From JBMNOU01 sp050943215 (lineage in GTDB: Bacteria; Bacillota; Clostridia; Christensenellales; SZUA-584), in contig JBMNOU010000001.1 of the NCBI GenBank assembly GCA_050943215.1, forward strand, positions 15,297-79,296: DNA of 64,000 bases, in the 5' to 3' direction. Made by a program: the position numbers and the translations under genes. Position 1 is the first letter of the stretch, and every line of letters starts with the position of its first letter. Shown here in pieces: positions 41,938 to 49,495 of the stretch. Below the pieces are notes generated by a model, which had not been told where the DNA came from, did no database searches, and was given only the letters and a program-made list of their open reading frames with translations.

Positions 41938-43275
41938 GGTAGTGTCAAATCAAGTTTGCAAAATCACTCCGATAAGAATGAATCAAGCGGCAGATAAAAA
42001 GGCGTCCTGAATGGACTGTGCACTCAAATATGCCCTTGCGGACGACCAGTCTTCTGAATATTCCATGAGGTACGTGGCGACCAGCCGCAGGTAGGATGCA
42101 GGGTTCGGGAAGATACCGACCACTCTGGTACGCCGCCGGATTTCTTTATTGAGTCTTTCCAGCATATTGGAACTGGAAGTCTTTCGAAAATCCAAAGCCG
42201 GGAAACAAAAGAACGCGAGGGAGTCTTCCAGTCCGTCTTCCAGTATTCGAATGGCCTGCGGAAACCGCTTCTCAAATTCTTCGACCAGCGCGGCAGCCCT
42301 TCTTCGGGCGGTCTCCATGTCCGGAGCAAGCCATATCTGTTTGAGCTTCCCTGCAAAAACCTGCTTGTCCCTATGCGGAACATGAACCAAAATGTTGCGC
42401 ATAAAATGCACTTTGCAACGCTGCCAGCAAGCGCCGGGGAAGCTTTCGCGTATGGCGGCGACCAATCCGGCGTGGGCGTCCGAAATGACCAGGGACGGGG
42501 CGATAAGCCCTCGGCCTTTCAGCCTTTCAAAGAGCTGGGCATAGCTTTCACGGGATTCATCCAGCATAGGCTCGACGGCCAGCACCTCCCTTGATCCGGC
42601 TTCATTGACTCCACAGACAAGCAGGATCGCCATGCTAACAACACGCCCGTCGTAACGTACCTTTTCATACAGAGCATCCACCCAAAGCACGGGGTAACGG
42701 TTGCCTTCAAGCGACCGGTTGCAGAACGCCTCCACCTGCCCGTCCATTTCTTTGGCCGTGTTGCTTACCTGAGAGCGTGACAGGTTTTCAATTCCCAAAC
42801 GCTTTGCCAGACGCTCCATTTTGCGGGTAGAAACGCCGTTTATGAAAGCCTCCTGAACCACCTGGATGAGCGCCGCTTCGCTTCGTTTTCGGTCACTCAC
42901 AAAGAACGGAACATACCCGCCTTGCCGCATCTTGGGAACCATCAGATAGATCGTCCCCATCCTGGTGTCAAATCGTCTGGGGCGGTAGCCTGAACGATAG
43001 CCTTGACGGTCGGTGGTGTGCTGTGATTTTTCCGCTCCGATTCTTGTCGAAATCTCCGCTTCCATCAATTGATCGCATAGCCACTCCAGCATCGACAGCA
43101 TCGGATCAGGTTCGCTCATGCATTGCAGTAGTAATTCAGCCAGGTTTGTGGTAGTCTTTTTTTGAGCCATCGGTTTTTCTCCTTTTGAATGATTTGCTCG
43201 CACCATTCATTCTATCGGAGTGTCCGGTGGCTTTCCATATCCACATATAAATTGCAAACACTTTTGTACTCTATC
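41938..43275 (-). mobile_element. IS256-family insertion sequence (1338 bp)
   Basis: Terminal inverted repeats of about 24 bp align without gaps: GGTAGTGTC...AAGTTTGCAA at the left and GATAGAGTA...GTGTTTGCAA at the right (inward reading). The element is flanked by exact 8-bp direct repeats TTGATCTG at 41930-41937 and 43276-43283. Ends, target duplication and transposase are all intact, so it may still be mobile and probably arrived recently. Confidence 0.93.
41983..43170 (-). CDS. IS256-family transposase
   Basis: A 395-residue DDE transposase. Motifs include SQVSNTAKEMDGQVEAFCNR, VLWVDALYEKVR (first Asp), VISDAHAGLVAAIRESFPGACWQRCKVHFMRN (second Asp with the C/H signature) and SSNMLERLNKEIRRRTRVVGIFPN (Glu). 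The frame opens to 43206, but ATG 43170 has AAAGGAG before it. It occupies nearly all of the element and shows no frameshift. Confidence 0.95.
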   Translation of the reverse strand: MAQKKTTTNLAELLLQCMSEPDPMLSMLEWLCDQLMEAEISTRIGAEKSQHTTDRQGYRSGYRPRRFDTRMGTIYLMVPKMRQGGYVPFFVSDRKRSEAALIQVVQEAFINGVSTRKMERLAKRLGIENLSRSQVSNTAKEMDGQVEAFCNRSLEGNRYPVLWVDALYEKVRYDGRVVSMAILLVCGVNEAGSREVLAVEPMLDESRESYAQLFERLKGRGLIAPSLVISDAHAGLVAAIRESFPGACWQRCKVHFMRNILVHVPHRDKQVFAGKLKQIWLAPDMETARRRAAALVEEFEKRFPQAIRILEDGLEDSLAFFCFPALDFRKTSSSNMLERLNKEIRRRTRVVGIFPNPASYLRLVATYLMEYSEDWSSARAYLSAQSIQDAFLSAA

Positions 43276-43355
43276 TTGATCTGTAACGCTGCTTGATATG
43301 TGGGTAAAATGTCATAATCAGCGATATAATTTAAAAGCATCGGGAGCTAATATTT

Positions 43356-44483
43356 TTATTCCTTACAACTCAAATCAAAGGCGAGGCGGAACCCTTTGTT
43401 ATTGTTGTTCTGGTCGTATAAAACTAATCGGGCGTCGGCTTTTGGCATATATGCTCTACCAAACTCCACAGCGGCTGAAACAGGGCATGCGGGAAAAACA
43501 TGAACAACCGCGTCTTGTCCGTGATACTCTCTTATCAAACGAAAAAGTTCGCGGTACTTTCCACGCAATGTTGCAAGGTGCTCACGGTTTTTTATGTAAT
43601 CGTTGCTTGGGTTTTGATGCGTGATGTTCCAGATTGAAATGTCGTTACCAAGAACATTTTGAATACGGTCGTCTGTAATATTGTCACTGAGTGAAAGCTT
43701 GACCGCTACCGCTGAGGATTTTGTAGTCGGTGTGGTTATCTCATATCTAATCTGCGAATCATCATCAAGCCATGCCCAAGTATCTGGTTCCCTATGCTTC
43801 TGGAACACATCCACCTCGGTGATATCACCAAACAGCATTCCAAGCCTAATCAAAAGCGGTATCGGAGCAATCGCAAACAGCAAAATTTTTTCACTTCTGC
43901 TCTGCTCTTTCAAAATATTTATTTCTTGCCTGAATTTTTCCTGCAATTGAGCCCATTCACTTGACCAAAATTGACTTATGTCATCATAGAAAGCGGTATT
44001 ATTGGGGTTAAGGTCAATTGGATAGCGTGGTGCGATAAGTTTTGCCGCCCTGACAGCTTCATTGATTTTTTCGTTCGTTATCGTCGGCTGATTATCGCCA
44101 ATTTTTGAGGTGTACTTTACCACCAAGGCGTGTTCGTTTTGAAGGGCCAATAATTGCTCCCGGACTTTTTGCTCATGATTATTCTTTATACTGTGCAACC
44201 TCTCAACTGTGTAAAATTCTGGAATCTTATCTTTATCAACCTTGGTATGGCAAGTCGGGCAAAGCAGAATGATGTTATCAATATCTCCAGCATATTTTTT
44301 TGATTCGACAGAACCCCGTGTTCCGTCCTCACTGTCGGCGATGATATGGGCATACTCTTTAACATTTATTTCTGAACGCGAGAATTTATCGTAATCAAGA
44401 GGCTCACAGCACAAGGAGCATAACCCTCCGCACTTAAAATACAGTTCCCATTTATCTTGTGTCTTCAGGTTTGTTTTTGACAT
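43356..44483 (-). CDS. cap5: CBASS effector: HNH nuclease fused to SAVED domain (Cap5-like)
   Basis: A 375-residue protein. Residues 15-85 are an HNH domain with zinc ligands C22, C25, C75 and C78 and the catalytic set H46, N70 and H79 (AHII... DNIILLCPTCHTKVD). The C-terminal half (about 180-375) is a SAVED cyclic-oligonucleotide sensor (KILLFAIAPIPLLIRLGMLFGDIT, VVHVFPACPVSAAVEFGRAYMPKAD). In Cap5, ligand binding to SAVED activates DNA degradation and kills the infected cell. It is the last gene of the operon, 6 nt after the E2-like gene, and its stop is about 80 nt from the IS256 element. Confidence 0.93.
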   Translation of the reverse strand: MSKTNLKTQDKWELYFKCGGLCSLCCEPLDYDKFSRSEINVKEYAHIIADSEDGTRGSVESKKYAGDIDNIILLCPTCHTKVDKDKIPEFYTVERLHSIKNNHEQKVREQLLALQNEHALVVKYTSKIGDNQPTITNEKINEAVRAAKLIAPRYPIDLNPNNTAFYDDISQFWSSEWAQLQEKFRQEINILKEQSRSEKILLFAIAPIPLLIRLGMLFGDITEVDVFQKHREPDTWAWLDDDSQIRYEITTPTTKSSAVAVKLSLSDNITDDRIQNVLGNDISIWNITHQNPSNDYIKNREHLATLRGKYRELFRLIREYHGQDAVVHVFPACPVSAAVEFGRAYMPKADARLVLYDQNNNNKGFRLAFDLSCKE

Positions 44484-44489
44484 CGCTAT

Positions 44490-45149
44490 TCACCTCTTAT
44501 CCAATTCAGCTATGATTGATTCAAAGTCATCCTTGTATCGTTCATAGAGTGAACTTACCTTAAGCTCGTTGATTTTCTCTCTATGGCAATCTCTGTAGCG
44601 CTTGCCAGATTGACAGGGGCATTGAAAATGTCCTTTCAGGTTTTCTCTGAACAGACAAACCAATAAAGCGTATGCAACTTTGATATCAGTGGTTTCAAAC
44701 AATTCACAGTAATAATCCAACAGCCCCTCGACTCCGTGCTTGTGTTCTCCGAACGGCAAGTATTTGTGCTTTCGGTAAAATAAGAAACCGCAGAGATAGG
44801 TATCCAAGTACTTGGCCAAAAAAGCAAGCAAGCTTGGATGTTCCTGCAAAAACGCAGCTATTGCCGTATCAACTTCCAAACAGAGCTGACCGTTTGCGTA
44901 TACATGTCCCTTGTAATTGTTAGCCCGGATTTTACCGTCTGTGTTTTTTGCTGTTGGGATATCTTCAGGGAAGCCATTGGGAACAAAAATTTCAAGCGAA
45001 AAGTAGTTTTCAAATATTTCATTTTCAAACTGATTGCAGATTTTATATTTGCCGATAAATTTCAAACCGCCATCAATCTCGGTTTTTGTCAACAGCGGCT
45101 GTTGTACTAACAGTATTTCAACCTCCTCCAGTACCGCAGCTCGCAACAT
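44490..45149 (-). CDS. CBASS E2-like protein with C-terminal SEC-C zinc motif
   Basis: A 219-residue protein. Residues 1 to about 140 follow a ubiquitin-conjugating (E2) fold: LKFIGKYKI, SLEIFVPNGFPEDIP and NGQLCLEVD, where Cys90 is the expected catalytic cysteine. The C-terminus holds a SEC-C zinc motif, FQCPCQSGKRYRDCH (C177, C179, C188, H189). In type II CBASS, E2-type proteins attach the CD-NTase to targets and raise its activity. No E1 or JAB gene is present, so this is the short type II layout. The gap to the CD-NTase stop is 1 nt. Confidence 0.8.
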   Translation of the reverse strand: MLRAAVLEEVEILLVQQPLLTKTEIDGGLKFIGKYKICNQFENEIFENYFSLEIFVPNGFPEDIPTAKNTDGKIRANNYKGHVYANGQLCLEVDTAIAAFLQEHPSLLAFLAKYLDTYLCGFLFYRKHKYLPFGEHKHGVEGLLDYYCELFETTDIKVAYALLVCLFRENLKGHFQCPCQSGKRYRDCHREKINELKVSSLYERYKDDFESIIAELDKR

Positions 45150-45150
45150 A

Positions 45151-46386
45151 TCACCGCCTATATGGTTTGGGCTGATTGACTCCTGTGATTATTGTGGGAA
45201 CAGATTTCGTTGCATTAAGGTTTAGGTTAGCATATATGCGTTTAGTAGCCTCTTCGCCAAAGCTCTTTTGAAGTGATGTGAATTTGTCCGCTGAATCCGC
45301 TCGGTCAAATCCAAAATCGCTTTTTATCCATTCGACCCATTTGAAAAACGCCTTTGCGCGTGCGTTTCCATCTTCAGTCCAACGCTCCGCAAAATTTTCA
45401 TATGGGTTGACAGGATTGCATAGGTGCCAGCCATCACTGTCGCGTTTGATAATCACAGCATTTCTTTGTGCCAGCCTTTCCGCTGAATAAGCATAGAAGT
45501 CTTGGTTTAGAGAGGAATATTGACTCAATTCTTCGACAACTGCTTGGAGCAGCTCTTTAACAGAGGCATTATACAACTTTTTCTCGGCAGCGATTTGTGC
45601 CACAAGAACTGTAATTATAATTGAAATTGGTCTGTAAGCGTAATCGGGCTGTCTGTCGAAACGAACATCACGATGCCGCTTGAAAAGCTGAATCACTCGT
45701 TGTAACGAGGATTTTAAAAGTGGTTCAGGAACGGCCTCAATGGAAGCATAAGCTTTCTTTTCAACAAGTATCCGCCGCTGATATTCCGAAACGGCTTGGA
45801 GGTAAGGGGTGTTAATATTTTTGAACCAGTCAACCAAACCGTGCGAATTGCCTGTCGACCAGTCATATGTATCTCCGTCTTTGTCAAAGTCCGTTATTGC
45901 TATTGCTTTTTTTGCAATTGAAAGGGGAATATTTTTGAACACGATTTTGTTGATTATTTCATTCTCCTCGTGTACACATGGTAGAACATCCATATGAAAG
46001 CCTACGCCGTCCGTCGGCGCATAATTCAATGTCCAACAACGCCGCCCTTCGTTTGGGTCAAGCAAGTTTTTATGATATTGACTTTTGTCAAGGCATTTCC
46101 CAACCGACTTTTTTAATACTCGGGGTTTGAGGATAAGCTTATCGTCCGAAGATTGCGCTACAAGATCAATATCAAAGTCGGCATCTCTCCCCTCCCGATA
46201 AGGACGTATGACCGTGCCGAACGCAAACGACCCTTGTGTGTAAACATCTGTTGCTACACCATCCTCGGTTAAGCATTTTGCTACCGCCTCATAGTGAGAT
46301 TTCGCCAAATCATATTGTGTTGGTGTGATGTCTATCTGCTTATACAATTCCTCAGTCACGGAATCGAAGTTCAAAATTTTTTCCAT
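45151..46386 (-). CDS. CBASS cyclic-oligonucleotide synthase (CD-NTase)
   Basis: A 411-residue nucleotidyltransferase. The motif G52-S53 (QGSFAFGTVIRP), the metal-binding pair D72 and D74 (DADFDIDLV) and the third acid D133 (FHMDVLPC) are all present. It should make a cyclic di- or trinucleotide on phage infection to activate the HNH-SAVED nuclease. The C-terminus ends TGVNQPKPYRR, without the usual Gly-Gly end; E2 conjugation would need a reactive C-terminus, so this deserves attention. GGAGATACCG precedes the ATG. It follows the Fic gene by 10 nt. Confidence 0.92.
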   Translation of the reverse strand: MEKILNFDSVTEELYKQIDITPTQYDLAKSHYEAVAKCLTEDGVATDVYTQGSFAFGTVIRPYREGRDADFDIDLVAQSSDDKLILKPRVLKKSVGKCLDKSQYHKNLLDPNEGRRCWTLNYAPTDGVGFHMDVLPCVHEENEIINKIVFKNIPLSIAKKAIAITDFDKDGDTYDWSTGNSHGLVDWFKNINTPYLQAVSEYQRRILVEKKAYASIEAVPEPLLKSSLQRVIQLFKRHRDVRFDRQPDYAYRPISIIITVLVAQIAAEKKLYNASVKELLQAVVEELSQYSSLNQDFYAYSAERLAQRNAVIIKRDSDGWHLCNPVNPYENFAERWTEDGNARAKAFFKWVEWIKSDFGFDRADSADKFTSLQKSFGEEATKRIYANLNLNATKSVPTIITGVNQPKPYRR

Positions 46387-46396
46387 CGGTATCTCC

Positions 46397-47497
46397 TTAA
46401 TCTCTTATGATGTTTAATAAGTCGTAGTAGAAAAAAGTTCTGTTACGGCTCTTGTTGTCGGTGTAAAGTATCTGAGCTTGGACTAATGCGTTCAAATATC
46501 GGTTAATCGTCGCCGGAGGGATTTGCGTTTCTTTTGCAATCGTGTTTGCGTTAATGATTGGGAAACGGAATAGTAAATCAATAATCTCCGTCATTTGATT
46601 ACTACGAACAAGGCCTGATGCTTTGCTCAAGTGCTCATTATAGAGTTTGTTAATATCAGAAATGATTCTAATATATTTTTTGCATTGACTCGTAACTATC
46701 TGTAAAAAGAAGTTTATCCATTCAGACCATTGCCCCTTTTCTCTGATATTGTTCAGGAGCGTATAATACTTCATTTTATCGCGCTCCAGAGCCTCACTGA
46801 TGAAAAAGCAAGGCATATCAATTTGTTCGGAAGCGTAAAGGTAAAGCGGGATTAGGATTCGTCCAACACGGCCATTGCCATCTAAAAAAGGATGTATAGT
46901 TTCAAACTGAGCATGAACAATGGCGGTGCGAACAAGTGGACGTAGGATGTCTTTAGGTTCGAGTATATAATTGATGAGATTGTCCATTAACTCAGGCACT
47001 TTTTCAAATATAGGAGGGGTATAGGTTATCTCATGTGGGCTACCTACTTTTCCAATGTAATTCTGCTGTGTTCTGAATATGCCAACTTCTTGGTTTTGTC
47101 GCCGTACTTTGCCTTTCATAAGAATTTTGTGAATTTCAAGGATGAAATCCTTGCTCATTTTGTCACGCTTGAGGAAATTATACCCCATTATAGCGGCAGT
47201 ATTGTAATTGATAATCTCGACAAGGTTCGCATCTTTATCATCGGGAACGACCTGATTGATTAGCACGCCATCAAGTGTCGCTTGTGTTCCCTCTAACATA
47301 GATGAAGCAAGAGCTTCTTTTTGCTGTAATGTTGGCAAGAACCAGTGCTGGCTAAGCTTGCTATCCTTAATTTTCTCTTTATAAACTTCAAGCTGAGCTG
47401 TAGCATCTATAAGTGAATCGAAAAATAGTTTCGGCTTTATATAATCTGCACCAAGTGGCAACACCATTGGTTCAAAAGCAATTTTCTGGCTTTTCAT
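46397..47497 (-). CDS. Fic family protein with C-terminal winged helix, first gene of the CBASS operon
   Basis: A 366-residue protein. An N-terminal Fic_N helical region carries the inhibitory motif SSMLEG (S65, E69). The Fic core has the full HPFLDGNGRVGR (H202, D206, N208, R210, R213). The last 70 residues form a winged helix (FPIINANTIAKETQIPPATINRY...). All AMP-transfer residues are present. ATG 47497 has GAGGAG six bases upstream. It stands 10 nt before the CD-NTase gene, so the four genes share one transcript. The winged helix makes an autoregulatory DNA-binding role plausible. A Fic gene is not a standard CBASS member as far as I recall. Confidence 0.93.
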   Translation of the reverse strand: MKSQKIAFEPMVLPLGADYIKPKLFFDSLIDATAQLEVYKEKIKDSKLSQHWFLPTLQQKEALASSMLEGTQATLDGVLINQVVPDDKDANLVEIINYNTAAIMGYNFLKRDKMSKDFILEIHKILMKGKVRRQNQEVGIFRTQQNYIGKVGSPHEITYTPPIFEKVPELMDNLINYILEPKDILRPLVRTAIVHAQFETIHPFLDGNGRVGRILIPLYLYASEQIDMPCFFISEALERDKMKYYTLLNNIREKGQWSEWINFFLQIVTSQCKKYIRIISDINKLYNEHLSKASGLVRSNQMTEIIDLLFRFPIINANTIAKETQIPPATINRYLNALVQAQILYTDNKSRNRTFFYYDLLNIIRD

Positions 47498-47526
47498 AAA
47501 CAACTCCTCTTTTCAAAGCATGATTT

Positions 47527-47568
47527 ATTGTAGCATATATAGAATCAAAATTCAACTATTTTGATTCT
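47527..47568 (-). promoter_or_regulatory. CBASS operon promoter with overlapping palindromic operator
   Basis: Reverse-strand TTGAAT (47550-47555), 17-nt spacer and TACAAT (47527-47532). A perfect palindrome, AGAATCAAAAT (47541-47551) and ATTTTGATTCT (47558-47568) with a 6-nt centre, covers the -35 box. A repressor bound there would block the polymerase. The only other gene of the operon with a DNA-binding fold is the Fic protein. Confidence 0.7.
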
Positions 47569-47784
47569 AATTTATAATTTTTATGCTCTATAGCCTCACA
47601 AAACAAAAAATATGAGGATAGCTACACCTTCATAATAGTACTTGGATTAGTTGTGGGTTAAGGAGTATGGGGAGTGCAGCAATCAGCATCTATGTATTTT
47701 ACTTTGCATTTTATAAATTCCACCGTGGTATTATCGTAAAAATCCAGTCTTATATTGTAACTACAAATTATTTTCAGCTTTTTC

Positions 47785-47832
47785 TACATAGCCATCCGGC
47801 GAAACCTGGGTGGCATAATTTTATTTAGGAGG
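47785..47832 (+). repeat. Leader hairpin repeat, copy C, upstream of the TOPRIM gene
   Basis: TACATAGCC opens a hairpin GCCATCC-GG-CGAAA-CC-T-GGGTGGC (47791-47814), followed by ATAATTTTATTT and the AGGAGG ribosome site. Start, position and trailing ATTTTATTT match copies A and B, while the stem sequence differs with compensating changes. The interval 47569-47784 before it holds no gene; I saw only an imperfect TTGCAT...TATTAT promoter. Confidence 0.6.
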
Positions 47833-47838
47833 TTTTTT

Positions 47839-48801
47839 ATGCCATATATTATCCCGGAGTTGATAGCCGAAGCCAAGAAAATGGACTTGCTCACCTATTT
47901 GCAATCATACGAGCCGCAGGAACTTGTACGCTTCTCCGGCAGCGTCTACACGACCCGCACCCACGACAGTCTGAAAATCAGCAACGGGAAATGGTGCTGG
48001 CATAGCCGTGGGATCGGTGGGCGCAGCGCGCTGGACTATCTTATCAAGGTGCGGGGCGTGGGCTTCACGGATGCGGTGGAACAGATTGTTGGGCAGGCGG
48101 CAGTACAGCCGCCTGTTTTCACATCCGATACGGAGCCGAAAGAAACCGCTCCGTTTATTTTGCCGCAAATGGATAGCAGCATGGACGCAGTGGAGTGCTA
48201 TCTTATGGGACGCGGAATCAGCCATAGTCTGATCCGCTATTGCGCTGATTTGCGGATTTTGTACCAAACCCGCAACGGCAAATATGCCAACGTCGTTTTT
48301 GTGGGACTGGATACGGACAAAATCCCGCGCTATGCCACCGTCAGGGGAATACGTGGGAACTTTAAGGGAGATATAACGAGCAGTGACAAAAAGTATTCCT
48401 TTGCCCTGCCCAACGGCAGCGGCAATCTGCATCTGTTTGAATCGGCAGTAGATCTGCTTTCCTTTGCTACTTTGCAGGACATCCAAGTACCGAACTATTT
48501 TGATGGCGACCTGCTTTCCCTCTCCGGCGTTTATAAACCGCGAAAAAATATAGCGGAAAGCACATTGCCGTCCGCCCTCACGCAGTATTTGGCCGACTAC
48601 CCGGACATTTGGCGTGTTCACCTTCATCTTGACAACGACCTTGCTGGACGGCTTGCGACCAAAGCCATTATAACCGCCCTGCCGAAGCATTACGAGGTGC
48701 TGGATGCGCCGCCGCCCACGGGCAAGGATTACAACGATACCCTTTGTGACCGGTTGGGGATGACCCGTTATCAAACGAGAGAAAGGAGTTTAGCAAGATG
48801 A
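47839..48801 (+). CDS. DUF3991/TOPRIM domain protein (primase-like)
   Basis: A 320-residue protein. The N-terminal DUF3991 region has a zinc-finger-like SNGKWCWHSRGIGGRSALDYLIKVRG segment typical of primase-like ICE proteins. The TOPRIM domain follows, with the glutamate in LHLFESAVDLLS and the acidic pair in VHLHLDNDLAGR. It probably acts on element DNA during replication or transfer. TTAGGAGG precedes the ATG. It starts the mobilisation block and overlaps the next gene by 4 nt. Confidence 0.88.
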   Translation: MPYIIPELIAEAKKMDLLTYLQSYEPQELVRFSGSVYTTRTHDSLKISNGKWCWHSRGIGGRSALDYLIKVRGVGFTDAVEQIVGQAAVQPPVFTSDTEPKETAPFILPQMDSSMDAVECYLMGRGISHSLIRYCADLRILYQTRNGKYANVVFVGLDTDKIPRYATVRGIRGNFKGDITSSDKKYSFALPNGSGNLHLFESAVDLLSFATLQDIQVPNYFDGDLLSLSGVYKPRKNIAESTLPSALTQYLADYPDIWRVHLHLDNDLAGRLATKAIITALPKHYEVLDAPPPTGKDYNDTLCDRLGMTRYQTRERSLAR

Positions 48802-48986
48802 AAGAGTTTAAGGTCGAAATCAAAGAAACCCTCGTCATGACCGTGGCTGTGGAAGCCGAGAGCGCGGCGCAGGCGCGGGAAATTTCCGAACGCAATTGGA
48901 AAAACAGCGAGTATATTTTGGACGCTGACTACTTTCAGGGCGTGAGCTTTACCGTCCCTCCCCGAAATAGAGATTTGGAAAGGTAG
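48798..48986 (+). CDS. DpnD/PcfM family small protein
   Basis: A 62-residue protein (MKEFKVEIKETLVMTVAVEAES, then AREISERNWKNSEYILDADYF) matching the short DpnD/PcfM family that accompanies conjugation genes of Gram-positive elements. Its ATG overlaps the preceding TGA (ATGA), and AAAGGAG lies upstream. Function is unknown. Confidence 0.8.
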   Translation: MKEFKVEIKETLVMTVAVEAESAAQAREISERNWKNSEYILDADYFQGVSFTVPPRNRDLER

Positions 48987-49165
48987 GGATTCGCATAAAA
49001 TGCAGAGCGGCAGCTTAAACGCTGACCGTTTTCTTTTCGGCGTGTGAACCTTTGAAAGTCGAGCTTTCGGGAATGCACTATACCAGCAAGCATCGCCTTT
49101 GTACTCCCACAAAGGCACTTTTTAGGGGAAAATCCCCTAATACCCCTCTTAGAAAGGATGAGTTT
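48987..49165 (+). other. Candidate origin of transfer (oriT) region
   Basis: This gene-free 179-nt stretch lies directly before mobC and the relaxase gene and holds three inverted repeats in a row: GAAAG/CTTTC (49054-49068), GCCTTTGT/ACAAAGGC (49095-49116) and AGGGG/CCCCT (49124-49138). oriT sites are normally next to their relaxase genes and contain such repeats for MobC and relaxase binding. The nick site cannot be assigned with confidence. Confidence 0.5.
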
Positions 49166-49495
49166 ATGAGAAAACGAAATGTTCGTATCCAATTCTGGCT
49201 TGATAAAAAAGAGGCCGAAGCCTTCAATAAAATAGTAAAGCGCAGCGGCCAATCCCGCGAGGTGTATCTGCGCCATATCATAAGCGGCCTTGTTCCCACT
49301 GACGTACCGCCCCCCGATTACTACACCATGATGAGGGAACTCCACGCCATCGGCACGAACCTGAATCAGATCGCGCAAAAAGCCCATGTGCTAAACGCGA
49401 TTGACGTCAACCGCTACGACGAGAACGCCGCCCTGCTGAAAAAAGCAATCGTAGGAATTACCAATGCCGTCATGCTGCCGAGAAAAATCGGATAG
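49166..49495 (+). CDS. mobC: MobC-like relaxosome accessory protein
   Basis: A 109-residue basic protein starting MRKRNVRIQFWLDKKEAEAF, with a ribbon-helix-helix-like N-terminus and the MobC signature SREVYLRHIISG ... ELHAIGTNLNQIAQKAH. MobC proteins open DNA at oriT and guide the relaxase. AGAAAGGATG precedes ATG 49166; the upstream open frame covers the oriT candidate and is not coding-like. Its stop overlaps the relaxase GTG by one base. Confidence 0.9.
   Translation: MRKRNVRIQFWLDKKEAEAFNKIVKRSGQSREVYLRHIISGLVPTDVPPPDYYTMMRELHAIGTNLNQIAQKAHVLNAIDVNRYDENAALLKKAIVGITNAVMLPRKIG

Larger units (their letters stand above)
41915..43301. repeat. Perfect 17-bp inverted repeat split by an insertion sequence
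   Basis: ACATATCAAGCAGCGTT (41915-41931) and AACGCTGCTTGATATGT (43285-43301) are exact reverse complements. If the IS and one target copy are removed, they form a 17-bp stem with the 7-nt loop GATCTGT. It lies between the convergent ardA and CBASS units, 33 nt after ardA and 55 nt before the nuclease stop, which fits a shared bidirectional terminator. Confidence 0.85.

Noticed and set aside
41890..41997. 35-codon frame crossing the left end of the IS256 element
   Set aside because: It is created by the insertion: without the IS the frame stops after 16 codons, and it has no ribosome site or family similarity.
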